Shown piece by piece: positions 55,488-63,235 of a stretch of 64,000 nt of DNA. The DNA is taken from assembly GCA_963798705.1 (NCBI GenBank), contig CAWCTW010000005.1, positions 1,364,001 to 1,428,000 on the forward strand. Reading direction: 5' to 3'. Every line of letters begins with the position of its first letter. Position 1 is the stretch's first letter. This stretch comes from AC-56 sp963798705. GTDB lineage: Bacteria > Actinomycetota > Thermoleophilia > Solirubrobacterales > 70-9. Under the pieces are notes generated by a model, which had not been told where the DNA came from, ran no database searches, and saw only the letters and a program-made list of their open reading frames with translations. Both the position numbers and the translations under genes were made by a program.

Positions 55488-56399
55488 GCTTGGGCGGCCC
55501 GCCCCTCGGCGACCCGATCGCAGTCACGCGGCCCTCCTGGGCGAGCAGCCCGGCGCAGAGCCTGACGTTCTCGCGAGGCGAGACCCCGACACTGGGGGGC
55601 TTGCCGGCGCGAGCTCCACCTGATCACCTCGGTCACCCCCGTGTAGCTGGCCTCTAGCGGGCACAGGGTTGGCCGCCGACGCGACTCGTGGACGCCGTTG
55701 TCGAGGACGTAGTGGAAGAAGGTGTTCGGCGCGCAGTCGCGGATCGTGTGCGTCGAGCCCAGCGCCATCAGCAGCGACCGTCGCCGTTGATGACGACCAC
55801 GGGCGGACGTCCCCAGCGCCAGATACCAAGGCCGATCGCCGGAGCGAGCCCCATGCTGCCCTGCATGTAGAGCACGGGGTACTCGTCTCCTGCGAGCTCG
55901 AGGCAACCGGCCCGGCTGACATATCCGGTCGAGGCCACGTAGATCGCCTCGCGGCCGTGCCGCTCGAGCACCTCACGGATCGCCTGCTCTCTAGCCCGGG
56001 TTGTTCTCACCACTCACCATCACGTACTCCAGCCCATGAGCCGCAGCAGCTGCTCGTCGACCTCGCCCATCACCCTGTGCTGCGGAAGCGTGTGCCGGTG
56101 CCCGATGACCAGCAGCAGCTCGATCCCGTACGGGATGCAGAGCGAGGTCAGCGGGTTGACGGTGTGGCCCGAGACCGGCGTTCTGGAGGTAGACGCACGG
56201 GCTTGCGGCCGGCCAGGTATGCCCCTGTGGCAATCCCGATCGCCTCGCCCTCCCAGGTCGCGGGACGTGCTGCGAGGCGGCAGCTCCTGCACGTCGGCGA
56301 TGAATGCTTCAGCCCGCTGTCGGGAACCCCGGTGAAGAAGTCGTATCCCTCGTCCAGCAGCGACGCCAGCAAGCCGCTATCGGACGTAACGTGCTTCAT
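55487..56399 (-). pseudogene. ppd: Phosphonopyruvate decarboxylase, frameshifted
   Basis: Thiamin-diphosphate enzyme that pulls the pathway forward by making phosphonoacetaldehyde. The N-terminal domain has EGYDFFTGVPDSGLK, GEAIGIATGAYLAGRKP and NPLTSLCIPYGIELLLVIGH. The C-terminal domain has REAIYVASTGYVSRAGCLEL, YMQGSMGLAPAIGLGIW and the ThDP motif INGDG with LLMALGSTHTIRDCAPNTFF. At least four frame changes. It overlaps the pepM stop; its own end near 55487 is approximate. Confidence 0.75.
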
Positions 56400-57245
56400 T
56401 CTCCCTGAGTTCGTCCAGGTAGATCAGGCGGAAGACCTCGTCCATGCTCGTGACGGGTCGTCGCCGTCGGCGAGTCGCTTTTGCCATCACTGCCCGAAGG
56501 TCTCGTGCAGGGACTTCACGATCGCCCGCACGCCGTAGTTCGCGAAGATGATGAGCTTGAAGCCCGCGTAGTCGAGCTGCTCGTAGGTGACGTCGTTGTA
56601 GGTGGTCGGCACGCAGACGAGCGGCGGCGGACTCCGTGCTGTACCAGCGGTCCGCGAACTCCAGGACGGATTCCGGGTCCGAGCCCTTGTGATGGATCAG
56701 GATCGCCTCCGCACCGGCGGCGGCGTACTCCTCCGTGCGCTCGAGGGCCGATCGATTCCGAGACCCTTGATCAGCGCCTCCGTGCGGGCGAGCACGACGA
56801 AGTCGGAGTCGTGCCGCTTCTCGACCGCCGCCTGGATCTTGCCGCAGAAGGTGCTCGAGCGCTCGAGCTCCTCCTGCATGCCGTCGTAGAAGCTGCAGCG
56901 CTTCGGGAACGGGTTGTCCTCGATGCACATGCTCCGGCGCCGGCCTTCTCGAATTCGCGGACGAGCCGGATCGTGTTGATCGCGTTCCCGCCGCCGGCGT
57001 TGCCGTCGACCAGAACGGGATCTCGACCCGGTCGACGATCTGCTGGGTCACGTGACGTAGTCCTGGGTGCCCAGGATGTCGGCATCGGGGAGCCGGGCGG
57101 CGGCGTGCACCTCGAAGCTCGAGATCCACAGTCCGTCGGCGCCGTTCTCCTCGGCGATCTTGGCGCCGAGAGCGCTATGCACTCCCATCAAGACTGACGC
57201 GTCCGGTCGCGCAAGAAGTTCCCTGATCGTGGCCCTCATACTCAT
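56377..57245 (-). pseudogene. pepM: Phosphoenolpyruvate mutase (PEP phosphomutase), frameshifted
   Basis: Forms the C-P bond by rearranging phosphoenolpyruvate to phosphonopyruvate. Reconstructed sequence: LMGVHSALGAKIAEENGADG, WISSFEVHAAARLPDADILG, then PVLVDGNAGGGNAINTIRLV. The lid is CIEDNPFPKRCSFYDG, followed by ALIKGLGID, AGAEAILIHHKGSDPESVLE and a C-terminus LIYLDELRENEARYVR. The fold and order are those of PEP mutase. The usual DGDTGYGN and EDKxxxxxNS motifs are changed to DGNAGGGN and EDNPFPKRCS. About four frame changes. It leads the phosphonate part of the operon. Confidence 0.75.
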
Positions 57246-57259
57246 GCGCCCCTGCGTGG

Positions 57260-58383
57260 GCAACCCTAGCATCAGGCTATGAGTAGCTATTGACTGCGAC
57301 CGCGCGCAGTATCGGCGACGAAGGTCGAGCAATGCCTCCTGGAAGCGATCGACATGCCAGCGCTCCGCGTGCCTGCGGATTGCAGTCGAGCCGTAGGCGT
57401 TCGGATCGAACTCCTCCACTGCTTTCCTTAGGCACTGCGAAGTCTGGGCCGGAAAGAACTCACCCGTCGTGCCACGGACCACCGTTTCCAAGGCACCTCC
57501 GCCCGCGAATGCCAGGACCGGGCGACCGCATGCCATGGCCTCCAGCGGGATCATCCCGAAGTCGTCCGCGCTCGGAAAGATGGTGGCCGCGCACCGCTGC
57601 ATCAGGGGCACGAGGCCTTCGTCCTTGAGGTGGCCGACGAACTCGACGTCGGGCCCTGCGCGCGCCTTGAGGTGCCGATAGGCCGGCCCGTCGCCGGCAA
57701 CGACCAGACGGCGTCCGCGTAGAGCCCGAAAGGCGTCGATCACGATGCCCGGTTGCTTGTACGGTTCGACGAGCCGACCGCAAAACAGGTAATAGCCATC
57801 GTGCCCGGGCGCTGCCGACGGTCGGAAGACTCCACAATCGACCGGGGGGTTGATCACGGCCGCATCACGGCCGTAGGCCATCCGGATCTGCGCGGCCACG
57901 TGCTGCGAGTTCGCAACGTAGCGATCGACGCCCTCGGCCGCACGGCGATCCACCACCCGCATGGCGGCGGCGACGCTGCGGAACACGCGGCCACGCACAC
58001 CGTCCCCTGCTATCCGGCCGGCGTATTGGTCAGTCATCGACCACGCGAATCGCAGGGGGCTGTGGCAGTACAGTATTGAGGCGCATCGTTCTGTGTCCGG
58101 AATCCGTGGGCGAATGCGTAGCTGAAGCTGAGCAACACGTCTGCCTCCGGCAGGCGCCGGAAGTTCACGAGCGCCGGATAGAGGGGAACGAGAGCCCTGT
58201 AGTGACGCAGGAGAACATCACCCCCGGGGAGCAACGCATGGAACCGGTCGCCGAGGCCCATGCGCTCCGCGACGTCGCGCCGCCCGGCGATCACCCACAC
58301 CTGCGCTTCAGGCCAGGTGGCCGCTGCCACCTCGAGGATTCGCTCAGCACCACCATAGGTCTCCGCGAAGTCTAGGTGATCAC
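57260..58383 (-). pseudogene. GT4-type glycosyltransferase, frameshifted
   Basis: Near the start LDFAETYGGAERILEVAAAT, then VWVIAGRRDVAERMGLGDRF and EADVLLSFSYAFAHGFRT. After a frame change near 58075 comes SMTDQYAGRIAGDGVRGRVF, GVDRYVANSQHVAAQIRMAY, AAVINPPVDCGVFRPS and YYLFCGRLVEPYKQPGIVID. The donor signature is FPSADDFGMIPLEAMACGRP. As written the frame runs into pepM without a stop, so a base is probably missing near 57290. The start codon is uncertain because of a further shift near 58378. Confidence 0.7.
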
Positions 58384-58537
58384 AACGCGCAGGCGCTCAC
58401 GTGGCGCCCCGGCCGGGGCCGCCGTACCCCGGTCATCACCCGATCGTATCTCGACCTCCGAAGACGCTGTTGGCTGTCCACCCCGAAGACCCGCCTGCAC
58501 AAGTGCTCAAGGGCATCTTAGGCCGAGAACCGCTGGC

Positions 58538-60084
58538 TCAGTACGCTCCCCTGCCGCTCAGCACCACACCCACGGTCCTGAGCAGGATGGTCAGGTCCAT
58601 CCACAACGACCTGTTGTGGATGTAGTAGACGTCCAGCTCCACCCACTCGTCGAAGTCGACGTCGCTGCGGCCGGCCACCTGCCAGAGCCCGGTGATGCCC
58701 GGCTTGATCATCAGCCGCCGGTGCTGGTCGCCGTTGTAGGTCGCGACCTCCGAGGGCAGCGGCGGCCGTGGGCCGATCAGGGTCATGTCGCCCTTCAGCA
58801 CGTTGATGATCTGCGGCAGCTCGTCGAGGCTGGTCCTGCGGATGAAGCGCCCGACCGGGGTGACGCGGGGATCGTCCCTCATCTTGAACACCGGACCGTC
58901 GGATTCGTTGTAGCACTGGAGCCTCGCCTGATCCTGCTCGGCGCCCCGGACCATGCTCCGGAACTTGAGCATCTCGAACTCGCGCCCGTCCACGCCCACG
59001 CGCCGCTGCCGGAAGAGCACCGGCCTCCCCATGGTGGCGAGGATCGCGATCGCGATCGCGAGCATCACCGGCGCCGCGACCAGCATCGCCACAGCGGCGA
59101 GGACACGCTCCGCCGCGTACTTGACCTTGAACTGCCAATCGCTCGGATTTGACGGATAGATGCTCAACAGGGGGAGCCCACCGACCCGTTCGACGCTCAT
59201 CCGGTCCGGGATGTCGTCGAACAGGCGCGGGACCACCGAAACCGAAACCCCCAGTCGACGGAGACGCCGCAGTACGTCGAGCTCCTCCGAATGCGAGGCC
59301 GTCGAGAAGCTCAGGATCGCGTGCTCGACCCGTTCGCCCGGACCAGCAGCTCGAGCTGCGACGGTGATCCGAGCACGGGACAGCCGTCGATCTGGCCGAT
59401 GTCCAGAGGATCGGCGTCGAGAAAGCCGACCGGACGCAAGCCCATCTGCGGACGCTCGAGCAGCCGGCGCGCCAGCAGGTGCCCGACTCGGCCGGCGCCG
59501 ACGATGAGCGTGGGGCTCGCGGTGCTGCTCTTCGTCCGCAGCCTGATCGCGCCCCTTCCGGCGATCAGGAACGCGACCAGGAGCCCCCACTCGCCCACGA
59601 TGGCTGAGGACGTCGCATCGACTCGGCCCCGACAACACCGAGCGAAGGCGACGGTCATGCCCGCGACCGCGGTCGCGGAGACGAGGTGCGTGCTTCCTCG
59701 AGGAAGTGCATTCCGTTGCGCGGCCTGTACATGCCCCTCGCGGCAAGGAGGGTCAGGGTCAGGGCGGCGAACCAGGCAGCCATGCCACCCCGTAGGGAGG
59801 GCTCCCGGCTCCGTGCGTGAGCCCCGCGGCGACGGCGACGGCAAGGCCGAGCATGATGACGTCGACCAGGAGGTCGCGTTGCGCCGGGCCGGCGGCCGGC
59901 CGAACCACGCGGTCTCGAGGATCGCCTCGGGCGGCGCAAGGCGTCGCGAGTCGCTCCGTTCCGCCGAGATCCATTCGCGGACGGATGCCGCAACCGAGGC
60001 CAATGCGTCGACGCCCAACGGCTCAGGTCGATCGCCGGCCATCGGTCGCCATTCGGTTCGCCGCCGGCCTGCCGCCGTTTTCAT
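58538..60084 (-). pseudogene. Exopolysaccharide polyprenyl glycosylphosphotransferase, frameshifted in its N-terminal half
   Basis: Initiates polysaccharide synthesis by moving a sugar-1-phosphate to undecaprenyl phosphate. The C-terminal domain is intact: RVLAAVAMLVAAPVMLAIAI helix, RPVLFRQRRVGVDGREFEML, KFRSM, RRTSLDELPQIINVLKGDMT, LIGPRPPLPSEV and KPGITGLWQVAGRSDVDFDE. Upstream, TLIVGAGRVGHLLARRLLER is the nucleotide-binding CoA_binding_3 domain, preceded by hydrophobic segments DVIMLGLAVAVAAGL and LAALTLTLLAARGMY. About three frame changes between 59330 and 59950. An ATG at 60275 is an alternative start. Confidence 0.75.
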
Positions 60085-60331
60085 TGCCGGCTTGGCCCCA
60101 TCCCTTCCGCGCGGGCCGCTGCCCGCCGCCGGCGACTGTGCACCGCGCTCGGCGCGGGTGCGAAGGCCCGATGCGGCGCTCCACGGATCACTGCGAGGCG
60201 GCCGGCCCGAAGCGCGGCGCTGGGGGAGTCCCGCCTGTCGGACGGGGCGGCCTGAGTCTGCCGTGTGCTGGTCATGTCGGCGGTCCCTGCCGTCGTCTGC
60301 CGATCTACACCCTGCTTCGAGTGCCTTCGAG
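60085..60331. other. Gene-poor upstream region of the glycosylphosphotransferase
   Basis: No gene is confidently seen. A minus-strand frame from ATG 60275 (MTSTRQTQAAPSDRRDSPSA) could be the true N-terminus of the transferase after one frame correction. The rest is probably 5' leader and promoter. Confidence 0.3.
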
Positions 60332-60361
60332 CACCTTTGTGTCCGAAACCTTTGTGTCCGA
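60332..60361 (-). repeat. Tandem 15-base repeat upstream of the polysaccharide operon
   Basis: TCGGACACAAAGGTT followed directly by TCGGACACAAAGGTG on the minus strand, 55-85 bases before the ATG at 60275. Two tandem sites of this size suggest binding of a regulator on adjacent DNA faces, or a promoter-associated repeat. Confidence 0.5.
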
Positions 60362-60456
60362 TAGGAGGCCCTTCTGGCCGCGGCAGCCAGCTTGCGGCAC
60401 CCCGGGGACGAAGTCAACGGCGCCGAGCCGAATTCACCTCAGATCGGGACCCGCAT

Positions 60457-60574
60457 TACCTCAAGGCGGGGAGGAGCTGCCTCGACGGGAACCAACATGC
60501 CTGCACGCCGCGCTGCAATGCGAGTCCCGATGGACTACCTCAATGCGGTGAGCTAGGCTAGCCGTATTGAGGTA
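60457..60574. promoter_or_regulatory. Candidate operator: repeated TACCTCAA half-sites before the LuxR-type gene
   Basis: TACCTCAATGCGG (60536-60548) and CCGTATTGAGGTA (60562-60574) form an inverted repeat with 12 of 13 positions matching and a 13-base centre. A third half-site, TACCTCAAGGCGG, lies at 60457-60469. The inverted repeat ends 16 bases before the ATG at 60591 and 43 before the TTG at 60618. It could serve autoregulation or the divergent polysaccharide operon. Confidence 0.5.
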
Positions 60575-60590
60575 ATCGAGATGGCGCCTC

Positions 60591-61487
60591 ATGCGCCGCG
60601 GGCAGGGAAAGAGAATCTTGACCCAAGAGGAGAACGGTCGTCGAAATGACAAGGACGCCGCTGCATCAGCAGCGGTGAAGCCGCGGCGTGCCGCGGTGCG
60701 ATCACACAAGGGCTCGGACGCGCCGCTCTCCAAGCGCGAGCGGGAGGTCATCGCGATGCTCGCGGGCGGTGCCAGCGGCGCACAGATCGCCGAGCGGCTG
60801 GTGCTCTCGCCCGAGACGGTTCGCACCCACATTCGCAACGCGATGGCGAAGCTCGGGGCGTCGAGCCGCGCGCAGGCGGTGGCGCTGGCGGTCCAGCGGC
60901 AGGAGATCGAGTGGCCTGCGCCCGCTTCCAATCACGAGAGCGCGCGGCCCGGTTCGGCTCCCGCCGCGCCTCCGGGAACGCCTCGATCCCGCGCCGCGAT
61001 GGTGGCGACCGGGCAGCTGGACGACACGTTGACCGCGCTGCTCGCCGATCTCATGTCGCTGTACGAGGTGGACGGCGGCATGGTCTTCCTCACCCAGGAG
61101 AACGGATTCTCGCTCCGCCGGGCCGCTCTCCTCGGCGGTCCCCGCGCCGACAGCAGGGCTCCCAAGAGCCTCCAGTTGGGCGAGGGACCGATTGGCCGGG
61201 TGGCGCTCGAGCGCCGCGCTCAGCTCGTGCACGGGCCGGACTCGCGAGAGCAGACCGGCGACCGGGCGACGGTGTGCGTGCCGATGGCCGCGGCCGGCAC
61301 CCTGGTCGGCGTCATCTGTCTCACGATTCGGCCCAGCAGGATCGTGGGACGGGGGGAGCTCCTGCTGCTGCAGGCGTTCGCGACGCGGGTTGCGGAGATC
61401 CTGCTCTCGAGCGAGGACCACCGCCAGCAGCGCCTGAGGGTCGCGCTCGAGGGCTTTCGCGCCTCCTGGTCGAGCTCCGGCCGCTAG
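60591..61487 (+). CDS. LuxR-type HTH regulator with C-terminal GAF domain
   Basis: 298 residues. The HTH is near the N-terminus: LSKREREVIAMLAGGASGAQ, IAERLVLSPETVRTHIRNAM and AKLGASSRAQAVALA. A flexible Ala/Pro linker is followed by a GAF domain (LMSLYEVDGGMVFLTQENGF, LGEGPIGRVALERRAQLVHG, VCVPMAAAGTLVGVICLTIR). This reversed order (HTH first) differs from most LuxR-family sensors. A TTG at 60618 with AGGGAAAGAGA before it is an alternative start. Its stop overlaps the stop of the convergent STAS gene. Confidence 0.82.
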   Translation: MRRGQGKRILTQEENGRRNDKDAAASAAVKPRRAAVRSHKGSDAPLSKREREVIAMLAGGASGAQIAERLVLSPETVRTHIRNAMAKLGASSRAQAVALAVQRQEIEWPAPASNHESARPGSAPAAPPGTPRSRAAMVATGQLDDTLTALLADLMSLYEVDGGMVFLTQENGFSLRRAALLGGPRADSRAPKSLQLGEGPIGRVALERRAQLVHGPDSREQTGDRATVCVPMAAAGTLVGVICLTIRPSRIVGRGELLLLQAFATRVAEILLSSEDHRQQRLRVALEGFRASWSSSGR

Positions 61488-61874
61488 ATCACTGAGCGCT
61501 GCCGCTCGGCTCCGCGGGCGGCGATTGCTCGCTGAAGCGAGTCGATCGCGGCGTCGCAGCGTGACGTCGACGTCCATCGTCTCCTCGATGCCGCACAGGT
61601 CGAACACGCGACGCATGGGAGCGCCGGCCGGCACCACGAGCCGGAGCCGCTGGCCACGCGTGCGCAACCGTCGAGCGAGGTCGAACAGGAACTCGATCCC
61701 CGCGCTGTCCACATAGGTTGCCTCGGTGAGATCGAGGACGAGCCCGGGCCCCGCGTTGGTGAGCCCGCGCGAGAGCGCCTCGCGAAGCTCCCCCGAGGTC
61801 ACGCTGTCGATCTCCCCCGCCAGGTGTGCGACCACCACCTCCCCGGTCTCTGACTCGACGGTGAGCCCGATCAA
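61484..61874 (-). CDS. STAS-domain anti-sigma factor antagonist (RsbV-like), one frameshift
   Basis: About 130 residues. VVVAHLAGEIDSVTSGELRE and GLVLDLTEATYVDSAGIEFL carry the Ser of the DSAG phosphorylation motif; LRLVVPAGAPMRRVFDLCGI ends the domain. At about 61556 a one-base change is needed to give the natural end DAAIDSLQRAIAARGAERQR SVI and TAG at 61484. The TTG start overlaps the stop of the phosphatase gene (TTGA), so the two are coupled. Confidence 0.8.
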
Positions 61875-63133
61875 GGGGCGCTCCCCGGAGCCGCCGGCCG
61901 GCGCAGGCGACGACGCATCGTGACGGTCGTCCCGTCCGGTCCGCTGCCGATGTCCACCTCATCCATCAGGTCCCTCATCAGCGCCAGCCCCCGCCCCCCC
62001 TTCGTCTCTGCGGGAGGACGCCACCGACCCGTGTCGCTGACCTCGATCTCGATCTCGGTCCCGCGGCGCACGGCGTGGAGCTCGAACGGCGGGTCCGAGG
62101 TGGCCGGGTGGGCGTGCGCCACGGCGTTCGACCACGCCTCCCCCGCCGCCACGAGCATCTCGTAGATCTCGTCCTCCTCGGCGTTCGCGGCCCGAAGCCA
62201 CTGTGACATCGCCTGCCGCATCGACGTGAGCGAGTCAGGCTGGGCCGACAGCACCAGATCCAATGTCTCACCGGGCGGCGCCAGCTTGACCGCGAGCAGC
62301 GCGAGGTCGTCGTGGGAGCCCGCGCCGATCGATCCCATGATGCTCCGGCAAAGGGGCTCGGGCTCGAGCGAATGGCCCTCGCCGGCGCGGCGCAGGCGCT
62401 CCAGTCCCTCGTCGAGGGGCAGGTCCGGAGCCTCCACCAGGCCGTCGGTGAAGAACAGCACGGCGGCCTCCGGGTCGAAGGTCATCGTGCTCTCCTCGTA
62501 GATCGGGAAGCGAGTGACGCCCAGCGGACTCGCGGACGGGCTCTCGGCGAAGACCGGCGTCTCTCCGGGACGGATCACGAGCGGCGGAGGGTGACCGGCG
62601 CTCGCGATCCGCATCGTGCAGGCATCCGGGTCGAGGATCGCGTACAGAAGCGTGACCATCCCGCCCCGCTCCCCCTCGAGCACGAAGCCGTTCATCCGCT
62701 CCAAGACGATCGCCGGACGCAGGGCCTCGAGGGCGTAGACGCGCATCGCGCTCTGCAGGTGGGCCATCCTCGCGGCCGCCTCCACCCCTCGCCCGACGAC
62801 GTCACCGATCACGATCCCGACGCTCCCGCTACGGAGCCTGATTGCGTCATACCAGTCACCGCCGACCTGGGTCCCGGCGCTGCCGGGCCGGTACTGCGCC
62901 GCGAACCTCAACCCGGGAACCTCCGGCAACCGCGGGAGCAGGCTCCGCTGAAGGGTCTCCGCGAGATGGCGCTCATCCTCGATCCCGGCCGTGGCCCGCT
63001 TGAGAGCACCGAGGGTCGCGCCGACGATCGCCTCGCCGCCGGGGTCCGCGGACGGGTTCGATGGCTCGTCGACGAACGGGCGGGTTGCCGGAGCGATGTC
63101 GTCTGGATCTTGGATCATGGTCCGCGGCCTCAC
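61871..63133 (-). CDS. PP2C-type (SpoIIE/RsbU) phosphatase fused to an HATPase (RsbW-like) domain
   Basis: 420 residues. The phosphatase half has AAQYRPGSAGTQVGGDWYDA, IGDVVGRGVEAAARMAHLQ, VLFFTDGLVEAP and GSHDDLALLAVKL, all metal ligands present. The C-terminal half is a GHKL ATPase: VAAGEAWSNAVAHAHPATSD (N box), EVSDTGRWRPP and KGGRGLALMRDLMDEVDIGS. Both activities acting on STAS proteins are thus in one chain: phosphatase to activate, kinase-like domain to inactivate. No sensor domain precedes it. An ATG five codons later (63118) is an alternative start. Confidence 0.9.
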   Translation of the reverse strand: MRPRTMIQDPDDIAPATRPFVDEPSNPSADPGGEAIVGATLGALKRATAGIEDERHLAETLQRSLLPRLPEVPGLRFAAQYRPGSAGTQVGGDWYDAIRLRSGSVGIVIGDVVGRGVEAAARMAHLQSAMRVYALEALRPAIVLERMNGFVLEGERGGMVTLLYAILDPDACTMRIASAGHPPPLVIRPGETPVFAESPSASPLGVTRFPIYEESTMTFDPEAAVLFFTDGLVEAPDLPLDEGLERLRRAGEGHSLEPEPLCRSIMGSIGAGSHDDLALLAVKLAPPGETLDLVLSAQPDSLTSMRQAMSQWLRAANAEEDEIYEMLVAAGEAWSNAVAHAHPATSDPPFELHAVRRGTEIEIEVSDTGRWRPPAETKGGRGLALMRDLMDEVDIGSGPDGTTVTMRRRLRRPAAPGSAP

Positions 63134-63235
63134 CGCCCGCTTCGGAACGGCGACCCGGAAAGCGGGTGCCCCCTCGCTGCATCGACCATTGAACGAGCGA
63201 GTCTAACCTCAGCCGTGGCGACTGGTGGGTGGGTT

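Noticed and set aside
38160..60084. Treating the frameshifted genes as many short separate genes
   Set aside because: Adjacent fragments in different frames join into single known families in the right order, and internal starts lack ribosome sites.
60702..61874. A 390-residue STAS fusion protein on the minus strand
   Set aside because: Beyond about 61556 it is antisense to the LuxR-GAF gene and has no similarity; a one-base correction gives a normal-length STAS protein.
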